Part shown: positions 17,216-25,685 of the stretch, one piece after another
Position numbering within the stretch: position 1 is the stretch's first letter
Layout of the letters: each line of letters begins with the position of its first letter
The notes under the pieces: generated by a model
Told to the model about the DNA's origin: nothing
The model's input: only the letters and a program-made list of their open reading frames with translations
Databases searched by the model: none
Position numbers and translations under genes: made by a program
Source: Deltaproteobacteria bacterium
GTDB lineage: Bacteria > Myxococcota > Kuafuiibacteriia > Kuafuiibacteriales > Kuafuiibacteriaceae
Assembly (NCBI GenBank): GCA_016713425.1
Contig: JADJPE010000005.1
Coordinates: forward strand, 992,001 to 1,056,000
Length of the DNA: 64,000 bases
Direction: 5' to 3'

Positions 17216-18811
17216 CTACGGGACCTGGAGCAAGATGTGGTTGGACAGGCCCCCGGGGCCAGCCGCGTCGTACTTCGAGACCGCAGCGACGATATCGAGT
17301 CTCCCGTCGAGGTCGATGTCCATGAGCTCGACCCCGAAGACGTTGTCGGGAAGACTCACGGTGTCTTCGACCTGAGCAAAGCTCCCGTCAGGCTGCTGCA
17401 GCAAAATCTCGATCGCGTGGCCGTTGTGCGTCAAGGTCTCGGCGTTGTTGCTGATGACGATGTCGATGAGCCCATCGTTGTTGAGATCCCCGAGCGCCGT
17501 GTCTTGGTTGTCATACGGCCCCCCTTCCGGGAACGGAAGCGCTGTCGACACGAAATGCCCAGTGCCATCATTTCTGAACAGGTAGGCAGGCGTCGGCACG
17601 AAGGTACCTTCCTGAGCGTAGACATCGCTCACGACAACGACGTCGAGATCTTGATCGGCATCGAAGTCGTCGACCCCGCACTTGAAAGCTCGGAGGATGC
17701 CCTCGGGAATGCGCGCCACCCCATCCCCGTCGTCTTCGCTCTGATCGACGAATTGTCCGTACTTCCCGGAAGCCTCGACGTTCACGAGGAGTCTCGGCCG
17801 GCTAAGACCGCTCCCCGCGAAAATGTCGACTGCGCCGTCGCCCGTGAAATCGGCAAGCGCTACGCAGAACGTGCCGTCACGGTCGGACGTCAACGACGGA
17901 AGTCGCGCATCGTCTCTCGTGAACGAGCCCATTCCGTCGTTGATCAAGAGTGCATTCGGCCGACCCTTCGCTTCCTGCTGAAGCAAGAGATTCGTATCGA
18001 TCGCGATCGGCACCAGGAGGTCGACGTCACCATCGAGGTCGACGTCCCCCGCCGCAACACGCCCAAAGACATAACCGTTGTCGGACTCGGGGGCCGCAAC
18101 ACAAGGCGACGTCGCGCATGCCGGAAGGCTCGGAACTGCGTCCGCATCGAACTCGAACGTCCCATCGCCCTTCGACATGAAGAGGCCAATCTGGCGTGCC
18201 GTCGTGGCCGCTCGGCTCACGACGACGTCGGAAGCGCCGTCGCCATCTACGTCGGCCGCAACGCCGTAGAACCACGTTTCCGTGGCATCGACGACGCCGT
18301 GCGTGAAACGACCGCCACCCACATTTCGTGAGAGATCCAGTCCTCCCGGCGGATCGTTGTCGGCGAAGCCCTGCTGACTCACCCAGAGCACGTCGATGTC
18401 GCGGTCGCGATCGGCATCGAGCAGAACGACGTCGGTGGTCGATCGATCCGTCAAACCATCGAGCACGTCGTCCGCCAACGCAAAAGCACAGGTGGTCAAG
18501 GTACAAGAAGAGGCAACCGGCGCCGCGTCCTGCGTCCCAGCATCGCCAGCATCGCCAGCATCGCCAGCGTCGCCAGATCCCGACGCATCTCGTGCCCCTG
18601 CGTCATCAGATACGGACGCATCCTCGGGCGCACCCGCACCATCAACCCCCGACGCCCCATCCATCGTCACCGCCGCATCGCTCGTGCCTGAGCCCGGGGG
18701 CTTGGGCGCGTCATCCGAACAGCCCGCAAGAACGCAGGCGACTGCGAGGATCGAGAGGGCCGCGGCGGCGAAGAACGGATCGAGCGTGTGGTCGGATGCA
18801 AACGGTTTCAC
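17216..18811 (-). CDS. FG-GAP/VCBS-repeat lipoprotein
   Basis: 531 residues. A signal peptide with lipobox VLAGC (Cys 31) is followed by an acidic Ser/Asp/Gly/Ala linker (~33-100) containing GDA repeats, then about seven FG-GAP/VCBS blades with Ca-binding loops such as DADRDRDIDVLW, DVDGDGASDVVV, DVDLDGDVDLLV and DIDLDGRLDIVA. This predicts a Ca-bound β-propeller displayed on the cell surface or periplasm. Such lipoproteins are common in Myxococcota; ligands are unknown. A cluster of paired cysteines (CTLTTC, CATSPC) suggests disulfides. Confidence 0.88.
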   Translation of the reverse strand: MKPFASDHTLDPFFAAAALSILAVACVLAGCSDDAPKPPGSGTSDAAVTMDGASGVDGAGAPEDASVSDDAGARDASGSGDAGDAGDAGDAGTQDAAPVASSCTLTTCAFALADDVLDGLTDRSTTDVVLLDADRDRDIDVLWVSQQGFADNDPPGGLDLSRNVGGGRFTHGVVDATETWFYGVAADVDGDGASDVVVSRAATTARQIGLFMSKGDGTFEFDADAVPSLPACATSPCVAAPESDNGYVFGRVAAGDVDLDGDVDLLVPIAIDTNLLLQQEAKGRPNALLINDGMGSFTRDDARLPSLTSDRDGTFCVALADFTGDGAVDIFAGSGLSRPRLLVNVEASGKYGQFVDQSEDDGDGVARIPEGILRAFKCGVDDFDADQDLDVVVVSDVYAQEGTFVPTPAYLFRNDGTGHFVSTALPFPEGGPYDNQDTALGDLNNDGLIDIVISNNAETLTHNGHAIEILLQQPDGSFAQVEDTVSLPDNVFGVELMDIDLDGRLDIVAAVSKYDAAGPGGLSNHILLQVP

Positions 18812-18888
18812 GGAGGCACATTACCAGTTGCGCCCTTTCTCCGCCATGCCCTCCCCTTGCCCGCCCTAGACCTCGACGCCCGGTCGCC

Positions 18889-19155
18889 CTAGATGAACAT
18901 CGCCGGGCTGATCTCGAGCGAAACCTCCGACACCCGGTCCACGGGCAGGCCGGCTCGCTGCGCATGCTCCCGCACCGACGCTTCGCTCGGGGCATCATAC
19001 TCACAATAGATCTTGCCTTCGGCATCCGAAACATAGCTCCGGACCCACCGAACGTCTTGCATACTCGTGATCACGTCCTTGGACTTTCGGGCTGCTGCGT
19101 CGAGCTGCTCGCGCGTGAGCGTGCCTACCGTCCGTTCAACAATATATCTTGGCAT
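18889..19155 (-). CDS. DUF4242 family small protein
   Basis: 88 residues: MPRYIVERTV opening, then VRWVRSYVSDAEGKIYCEYDAPSE in two pieces and REHAQRAGLPVDRVSEV, the full DUF4242 pattern (a ferredoxin-like α/β fold). Actinobacterial relatives include a nickel-binding protein, and others sit with stress genes; the role here is unknown. It lies 46 bases after the giant kinase gene on the same strand and could be its last operon member. Confidence 0.82.
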   Translation of the reverse strand: MPRYIVERTVGTLTREQLDAAARKSKDVITSMQDVRWVRSYVSDAEGKIYCEYDAPSEASVREHAQRAGLPVDRVSEVSLEISPAMFI

Positions 19156-19201
19156 CAGATTTCCCCATTCATTCGCTTCATCGAAGCGGTTTCGTCGAAG
19201 C

Positions 19202-22200
19202 TCAAGAACTCAGGTCGCCGAGTTCTCGGCAAACCTTCCTGAGCATCTCATCCCCAAGCTCGTCGGCGATGTCGATCGCGATGGAGATCTCGGAACGCCC
19301 GCGCGCCGTTTCACCTATCTCGCTCGAAATGCGGGCAAGGTAATAGGCCATCCATCCCTCGCCTTTCCGATCACCCCGTCGTCTACGCAGCGCCAAGGAC
19401 TGGCGATAGAGATCATAGGCCACGTTGAGCTCTCCTTGCTGGCGCCTCACGCCCGCGAGCGCAGCCAATCCGTGACCCTCGAGCAAGCCCTGCTCTGTCT
19501 CTCGATTGATCGCCACCGCCTGCTCAAGTTGCTCCGCCGCTTCCTGCAGGCGGCCAAGGTCTCTGAGCGTGACGCCAAGACTGTTGCGGATCAAGCCCTC
19601 GTGGCGGCGGTCGCCCGCCATCCGAAACAGCGCCAACGCTCGTTCATAATGAGCCAACGCTTCAGAAAACGCGCCTCGACCCCATTCGAGAATACCCATC
19701 GTATTCCGAAGACGCACCTCGGTTGCGGCATCGTCTGCTTCCGCGGCGAGCGCGAGCGCCTCCGCGTAGTAACCGATCGTAATCGCCACATCCTGGTTCG
19801 AGCGCTGGCTCGCACGCCCCATGCCTTCGAGCGCCTGAATCTGGCGATTCGGATCCATCGTGAGGCGCGCGCTCGCCAATCCACTTCGCCAGGCTTCGAG
19901 CATCGGCGCGAACTGCCCCAGTGCCTCGTGCGCATCCGCAACCTTCGCCCACATCGAAAACTCGTCTTCGCGACTCTCGAGCTGTGCGAAGACCTCAGCC
20001 GCTTCTCGAAGATAGGCGATCGCGTCCTCGTAGCGTTCGAGCGTCAGCAGAATACTCCCAAAGACCTGCAGTGACTGCGACAGCCCTGTCGCGTGTCGTG
20101 TCTTTCGGCACATCTTCACGGAGTCCTCGTAAAGCCGAAGGCTCTCGTCAACTCTCCCCTGGAGCAAATAGACGTGGGCAAGCGAGGTCAGATGGTAGGA
20201 CCTCTGAATCGGAAGCATAGACTCGCCGCCGAGGACGACGCCTTGTTGAAAGTAGGCCGCGGCCTTCTCGAGGTCTCCGAGCGAACGATGAACCGCGCCC
20301 AACATGTGGAGCGCGTTGAGCTTCTTCTCGACGAGATCGGTTCGTGCTTTGTCTTTCTCCTCCGCATCGGCAACCGCGAGTGCCTCCTCGAGGCAGTCTC
20401 TCGCGCGCGCAAGGTCGCCCTTCCCTTTGAGCACGTTGCCCAGGTTCGAGAGATCACCAATGACGGCCGCAACATCCTCCCGTGCTCGGTCGATCGTGAG
20501 CGCTGCCTCCATATACGTCGTCGCCTCATCGTATCGTTCCTGGTGCCAACTCAAGAGCCCCAAGCTCCGAAGTGCGTTGCGCTCACCGACGGCATTGCCG
20601 AGGCTCCGCGCGATCTCTCGAGCCTGAGTCAGAGCGGACGTCGCCGAACCGAACTGTCGAAGCAGCGTGTGGAGGTCACCCTGTCTCAGGAGGATCTCAA
20701 CGCGAAGCGCGTCGAGCTCACCGCCTGCGCCTTCGGGGTCCACGATCAACATGAGCTCATCGATGATCTGCTGCTGTCGACCGCGAAGTCCAAGCGTCTC
20801 ACACAGCCGCTCTTCGCCGAGCAAAACCTCAGTGAGCAATCGTCGGCGCTCACTGCCTTCAGGCAGCTTGTCGATCCAGCCTTGGACCTGCTCAACGAGC
20901 TTGTGGGCCTCTGCGAATCGATAGACGGACTCCGCCCTGGAGACAGCCATCCGCCCATAGTGGATCGCTCGACGCCACTCGGCCGATCGACTGAAGTGGT
21001 GCGCGAGTTCGTCGAGATGCTGATTCAGCCGGTCCTTATAGAGCGTCTCGATGGCGTTTCCAACGCGGAGGTGGATGGATTCGCGTTGATGCTGAAGCAA
21101 GCTTTCGTAGGCGACGTCACGCGCCAGCAGGTTCTTGAATCGATAGGCCGGTTCGGGAACGACGCGCACCTTTTGAAGGAGGCCAGCTTTTCGGAGGAGA
21201 TCGAGAGACGTCATCACGTCGGTGTCTTCTCCGAGCGCCTCCTGAAGAACCCCGCGGCCGATGTCTCGTTCCATGACGGAGGCAACCGCGAGTACCCGTC
21301 GCAGCACCGGCGCCATGCGGTCGATGCGCGCGCGAATCACAGCATGTACACTGGCGGGCAGCTCGATCTTCTCGAGCGAATGCCGAAGCACAACCCGGCC
21401 GGCGTCGACTTCGATCGCGGCTTCTTCCACGAGTTTGTGCGCAACTTCCTCGATAAAGAACGGATTCCCGCCCGTTCGATCATGGACGCGCTCGGCAAGG
21501 TCGCTCGGAAACAGGGTCGCACCAAGGGCTGACCTCAGGACCGCTAGGGTCCCTTGCGCCGACAGTGCGTTCAGGGTGATGCCCGTGTGGTGCTCCGGCT
21601 GTCCAAGATCGACTGTCCCATCAGGTCGGTAGGTCACGATCGCGAGAAACGCCGACGTCGTGATGAGCTCGCCAATCTGTCGAAGGACGTCTCTCGAGGA
21701 TGCGTCGGCCCAATGCCAGTCCTCAAGACAAAGAACGACCAAACGATGCCGACTGCTCGCGACCATCAACGCAGCGATCGCTTCAACGATCGCGAGGTGC
21801 AAGTGCTCCTTGGCAACGTGCTGGGGAATTGGATGCGCCTCGTGAGGCATCGCGAGGAGACTTAGATAGAAGGGAATGAATTCCTCGAGGTCGGGGTCGA
21901 TCTGGCGAACGCGCGAAACCACGTCGTCGGCTACACTAGAAGCGCTCGAAACCGGCGTTTCCGCGCTCTGATCGAAGACCAAGAGACTCCGAACGATCTC
22001 GACGAAGGGACCGTACGCCAATGCCGCGGTCGAAGGCGAACAGCGCCCCAGACAGAGACGCCAATCATGGTCGTCGATCCGACGCCGGAACTCTTGAATC
22101 AAACGCGATTTTCCAAGACCCGGTCCCCCTTCCAAGGTGATGATTTGCCCCACGCCGCGGCGCGCTTCTCGTAGGCAGCGATCGAGTTGCGCAAGCACCG

Positions 22201-24223
22201 CTTCGCGCTCCACGAGCGCCGTCGCCTCGCCACGATCCCACCGTTCCTCGCTGCGACGGTCGCCCTGATGCGTACCGACCACGCGATGCGGCATCATCGG
22301 CCGAGAACGCCCCTTCATCGCGAAGGACGGCTGTGGTTCAGTGCGAAACAACGACGACACCTGACGCTGGGCGTCAGTGCTCAGAAAGACCTCACCCCCA
22401 TCGGCTTCGTCGGCCAACCGACGCGCAGTATCGAACGCCAGCCCGGCCATTCGATAGAGTTGGCCGACACCCTCCGAACGCCGCAAGACAACGAACCCGG
22501 TGTCGACCCCCGAGCACAAGAGGGTCGTCAAATCGATGGACTTTGGAAGCCCATCGCCGAGCGTTGGGACGCGATGGTGGATTTCCAGGGCAGCCTGAGC
22601 CGCCCGCAGGAGATCGTCTTCGCGTGTCGCATCGATGCCGAAAACCAAGGTCGCTGCAGCTTCGGACAGTCGATTGACAAGGCCTCCGTGGCCCTCAGTC
22701 ACTGCCGTGACCTCAGACCAAAGTCGAGACATGAAGGGTTCGAGCTCCGTGGGCGACAACGTCTCCATCAGCTCGGCGTACCGAGCCAACCTCGTAACGA
22801 CGACGCTGACCTGGCGACGCTCGCCCAAACCCGTGGCCACGAACGACGCCCCGGCCCCAGATTCTTGGTCGCCGCTGGATGCCGCAGCGAACGATCCGGA
22901 GGCAGGATCAAAGCCCGCAACAGGTATCGAACGAAGCGCTCGACCAAATGCTTGAATCGACGGCGGGCGGCCGGCCGGGTCTTTGACCAACGCGCCATGC
23001 ACCACCTCGGCCAGGCGTTCGGAGATCTCTCGCCTCAGCGATCGAATCGAAGGGGGTTCCTCGTGAAGGATCGCGTAGATCGTCGCATGGTCGACATCGC
23101 CTCGGAATGGGCGATGTCCCGTCAGCATCTCGTAAACGACGACCCCCAAGGACCAAATGTCCGTGCGCGCATCCACCACGTCGCCCCGCGCCTGCTCGGG
23201 GCTCATGTAGGCGAGCGTACCGAGCCGAGAGTTCCCAACGGTCAGCGTCACATCCGTCATCTTGGCCACGCCGAAGTCCAGGATCTTGACGACTTGTTCC
23301 CGCGTAACCAACAGATTCGCCGGCTTGATGTCGCGGTGAATAACACCTCGCGCATGCGCGCTCATGAGCCCGCGCGCCACTTGCAAGGTTAGGTCGAGCG
23401 CCTCCGGAATCGGAAGCTGGCCTCTCTCCAAGCGCTGTTTGAGCGTCTCGCCTTCGTAGTAGGCCATCGCAATGAACGACTGCTCGGTGCCCACTTCGTC
23501 CCGCAAGGTCTGTCCAATCTCGTAAACCGTGCAGATGTTCGGGTGCTCCAGCGCGGCGGCGGCTCTGGCCTCGATGAAGAACCGCTGCTTCGCCGCTGCA
23601 TTGCCCGCGAGCTGTGGGGGCAGAAACTTGAGCGCGACGGCACGATCGAGGCGCGTATCCTGCGCCCGATAGACCACACCCATACCCCCGCTGCCCAGGG
23701 GGGCTTCAAGCCGATACTGGGCGACCATTGTGCCCGGCATCAGGGCATCGAAATCGTGCCGCTCGGCCGACCGCTCGGCGCCGCGGGCTCGACCGGAGCC
23801 CGAACCGAAGGCGGGGGCCGATGCCGAAGCTGGTGCAGAAGCCGGTGCAGAAGCTGATGCAGAAGCTGATGCAGAAGCTGGTGTAGAAGCTGATGCAGAA
23901 GCCGGTGCAGAAGCCGGTGCAGAAGCCGGTAGAGAAGCCGAACTTCCGACCCGAAAGCCTGCCGAACGTTGAGGAGGGAGCGTCGAAGAAGGTATGACCG
24001 CCGTCGATTCGAATGGGCTGGAAACTCGAAACTGTTCGTCGCGGGGTGGGTCGAAATTCCCTGAGCGCCCCTCCGTCGCCTCATGGGCAGTCAGAAGTGC
24101 CTCGACGGCGCCTCGCACGACCTCGTCGTCCCGACAAGCTTCCGTGAGAAAACCTGGTCGTTCGGGTGGAGACAACCGGAGCGCTTGCCGAAAGAGCGCC
24201 TCGATCAAGAGCCAGTTGCGCAT
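19202..24223 (-). CDS. Giant Ser/Thr protein kinase with cyclase-like domain, AAA ATPase and TPR array
   Basis: 1673 residues. Order: N-terminal helical region (WLLIEALFRQALRLSPPER); Ala/Ser/Pro linker; active-looking kinase (~155-425: LGSGGMGVVY, HRDIKPAN near 298, DFGVAK near 314); a nucleotide-cyclase-like domain (~475-600); an AAA/STAND-type ATPase with Walker A GGPGLGKSR near 702 and CLEDWHWAD; and TPR-like repeats from ~1075 to the end. The cyclase-like part lacks the metal-binding Asp residues (VVTRLARY for the usual FADL, SEAAATLVFG for GDG..A.FG), so it is probably regulatory. ATG 24223 begins the conserved N-terminus; ATG 24277 is upstream. It likely senses a signal and assembles a complex through the TPRs. 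Confidence 0.9.
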   Translation of the reverse strand: MRNWLLIEALFRQALRLSPPERPGFLTEACRDDEVVRGAVEALLTAHEATEGRSGNFDPPRDEQFRVSSPFESTAVIPSSTLPPQRSAGFRVGSSASLPASAPASAPASASASTPASASASASASAPASAPASASAPAFGSGSGRARGAERSAERHDFDALMPGTMVAQYRLEAPLGSGGMGVVYRAQDTRLDRAVALKFLPPQLAGNAAAKQRFFIEARAAAALEHPNICTVYEIGQTLRDEVGTEQSFIAMAYYEGETLKQRLERGQLPIPEALDLTLQVARGLMSAHARGVIHRDIKPANLLVTREQVVKILDFGVAKMTDVTLTVGNSRLGTLAYMSPEQARGDVVDARTDIWSLGVVVYEMLTGHRPFRGDVDHATIYAILHEEPPSIRSLRREISERLAEVVHGALVKDPAGRPPSIQAFGRALRSIPVAGFDPASGSFAAASSGDQESGAGASFVATGLGERRQVSVVVTRLARYAELMETLSPTELEPFMSRLWSEVTAVTEGHGGLVNRLSEAAATLVFGIDATREDDLLRAAQAALEIHHRVPTLGDGLPKSIDLTTLLCSGVDTGFVVLRRSEGVGQLYRMAGLAFDTARRLADEADGGEVFLSTDAQRQVSSLFRTEPQPSFAMKGRSRPMMPHRVVGTHQGDRRSEERWDRGEATALVEREAVLAQLDRCLREARRGVGQIITLEGGPGLGKSRLIQEFRRRIDDHDWRLCLGRCSPSTAALAYGPFVEIVRSLLVFDQSAETPVSSASSVADDVVSRVRQIDPDLEEFIPFYLSLLAMPHEAHPIPQHVAKEHLHLAIVEAIAALMVASSRHRLVVLCLEDWHWADASSRDVLRQIGELITTSAFLAIVTYRPDGTVDLGQPEHHTGITLNALSAQGTLAVLRSALGATLFPSDLAERVHDRTGGNPFFIEEVAHKLVEEAAIEVDAGRVVLRHSLEKIELPASVHAVIRARIDRMAPVLRRVLAVASVMERDIGRGVLQEALGEDTDVMTSLDLLRKAGLLQKVRVVPEPAYRFKNLLARDVAYESLLQHQRESIHLRVGNAIETLYKDRLNQHLDELAHHFSRSAEWRRAIHYGRMAVSRAESVYRFAEAHKLVEQVQGWIDKLPEGSERRRLLTEVLLGEERLCETLGLRGRQQQIIDELMLIVDPEGAGGELDALRVEILLRQGDLHTLLRQFGSATSALTQAREIARSLGNAVGERNALRSLGLLSWHQERYDEATTYMEAALTIDRAREDVAAVIGDLSNLGNVLKGKGDLARARDCLEEALAVADAEEKDKARTDLVEKKLNALHMLGAVHRSLGDLEKAAAYFQQGVVLGGESMLPIQRSYHLTSLAHVYLLQGRVDESLRLYEDSVKMCRKTRHATGLSQSLQVFGSILLTLERYEDAIAYLREAAEVFAQLESREDEFSMWAKVADAHEALGQFAPMLEAWRSGLASARLTMDPNRQIQALEGMGRASQRSNQDVAITIGYYAEALALAAEADDAATEVRLRNTMGILEWGRGAFSEALAHYERALALFRMAGDRRHEGLIRNSLGVTLRDLGRLQEAAEQLEQAVAINRETEQGLLEGHGLAALAGVRRQQGELNVAYDLYRQSLALRRRRGDRKGEGWMAYYLARISSEIGETARGRSEISIAIDIADELGDEMLRKVCRELGDLSS
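23826..23933 (-). repeat. 12-bp in-frame minisatellite in the kinase linker
   Basis: Nine 12-base units close to GAAGCTGATGCA or GAAGCCGGTGCA (plus strand). They encode alternating Ala-Ser and Ala-Pro tetrapeptides (SASA, PASA) between the helical region and the kinase domain. Copy number should vary between strains without breaking the frame. Confidence 0.85.
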
Positions 24224-24444
24224 GCCTCTTCGTCTCTCAAGAGAGCTTCCGAAGAGTATTCTCACCCCGCGAACCACGCAACCTCATGCGCACCGGACAA
24301 GTCCCTGGTGGGTTGGCGTGCGCGCCTATGCGCTCAAATATTTGAACACAGGCCGTAAAGCCGGCGCGGGAACTGCCGATATTCCTACTCATGAGGCCCT
24401 TCGGTCGCGGCTGCGACGTAGGAGGCCGAAGGAGGTCATGTGAC
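24224..24444. other. Divergent promoter region
   Basis: About 220 bases between the giant kinase gene and the EF-hand-like gene, which point away from each other. It must contain both promoters; no consensus site stands out beyond AAGGAGG at 24429-24435, which serves the plus-strand gene. Confidence 0.4.
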
Positions 24445-25623
24445 ATGAGAATCGCCACATCCGACATTCAAATGGCGAGCAGACACGCGGCCGTCAGTCG
24501 TCGGGAGGTTAGAACCTCATCTCGGGTCTGGATTGGCGAGCGCCGCCCCAACTTCGAAGGCTCGCCCCCCCCGCTCTCGCCATCACCGGCCAACAGCACC
24601 GGAGCCGGTCGGTTAGACACCGTTCATCTCTCGAAAGCCGCGCTCGAAGCGAAACGCTGCAACGAAGTCACGCCCGCCGATACGGAAGTCTCGTCGGAAG
24701 ACGAGACGAAGATGGCGCTCATCGTCAGCATGGTCGAGATCCTCACGGGTAAGAAGCTGAAGCTGTTCTCACCCAAGGAGTTCACCGAGGAACTCGAGCG
24801 GGCTCAGCGCGATGCAGAGTCGACTTCGAATGACCTCAACGAAGCGCGCGCCGGCCGCGACTCTCCGGCGCGTGGCCGGAACGACGGAGTTCGCGACCCC
24901 GTACGCACGACCGAGGCCAACCGCGCGGAGGCGGGGAGCCCATCCTCGGGTTCGGGCTTCGGAGTGGAGTTCGACTACTACGAACGCCAGTTTGAGTCTG
25001 AGAAGACTGTGTTCACCGCGGATGGGGTCATGCGGACGAGGGACGGAAAGGAGGTTTCGTTCTCGGTGAACGTTGGCTTGAGCCGAGAGTTCATGCGCGA
25101 GCAGAGCATCTCTCTTCGCGCCGGTGATGCCGTCGTCAAAGATCCTCTCGTCCTCAACTTCGGTGGCTCCGCGGCCGAACTTACGAGTACTCGGTTCAAC
25201 TTTGACATCGATTCGGACGGACGTTCGGACCAAATCGCGTTTGTGGGTCCGAACAGCGGTTTCCTGGCGCTCGACCGAAATGTGGACGGCGTCATCAACG
25301 ACGGCACGGAGCTGTTCGGCGCTCGAACCGGCGACGGATTCGCCGAGCTGGCCGCCTACGACGAGGACAACAACCAGTGGATCGATGAAAATGACTCGAT
25401 CTATGAAGGTCTCCGGATCTGGTCAAAAGACGGCGAGGGCCGCGATAGCCTTCAGACGCTCGGCCAGCGGGGCGTGGGCGCGATCTATCTGGGTCACGTC
25501 GCAACACCGTTCTCGCTGAAAGATGGAAACAACGAACTTCAGGGGCAGATCCAAGCAACCGGCCTGTTCCTCGAGGAGAACGGTTCACCGGGCACGGTTC
25601 AGCAGATCGACCTGGTCGTCTGA
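24445..25623 (+). CDS. EF-hand/dockerin-like Ca-binding repeat protein
   Basis: 392 residues; ATG 24445 with AAGGAGG nine bases upstream. No classical signal peptide. The first half is a Ser/Arg/Glu-rich region with a helical DETKMALIVSMVEILTGKKL; the second (~170-390) has Ca-loop segments: FDIDSDGRSDQI, LDRNVDGVINDGTELFG and YDEDNNQWIDENDSIYEGL. The LDxNxDGxIxDGxELFG pattern recurs in large secreted proteobacterial proteins of unknown function. It may leave by a leaderless route or be surface associated; neither is shown. It converges on the flotillin module's ATPase gene. Confidence 0.75.
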   Translation: MRIATSDIQMASRHAAVSRREVRTSSRVWIGERRPNFEGSPPPLSPSPANSTGAGRLDTVHLSKAALEAKRCNEVTPADTEVSSEDETKMALIVSMVEILTGKKLKLFSPKEFTEELERAQRDAESTSNDLNEARAGRDSPARGRNDGVRDPVRTTEANRAEAGSPSSGSGFGVEFDYYERQFESEKTVFTADGVMRTRDGKEVSFSVNVGLSREFMREQSISLRAGDAVVKDPLVLNFGGSAAELTSTRFNFDIDSDGRSDQIAFVGPNSGFLALDRNVDGVINDGTELFGARTGDGFAELAAYDEDNNQWIDENDSIYEGLRIWSKDGEGRDSLQTLGQRGVGAIYLGHVATPFSLKDGNNELQGQIQATGLFLEENGSPGTVQQIDLVV

Positions 25624-25685
25624 TGTCGATCAAGCCGGCGTAGTCGTGGTTCCTCGGCCCCCGGCCGTGCGGTCATCCGTTCGGC

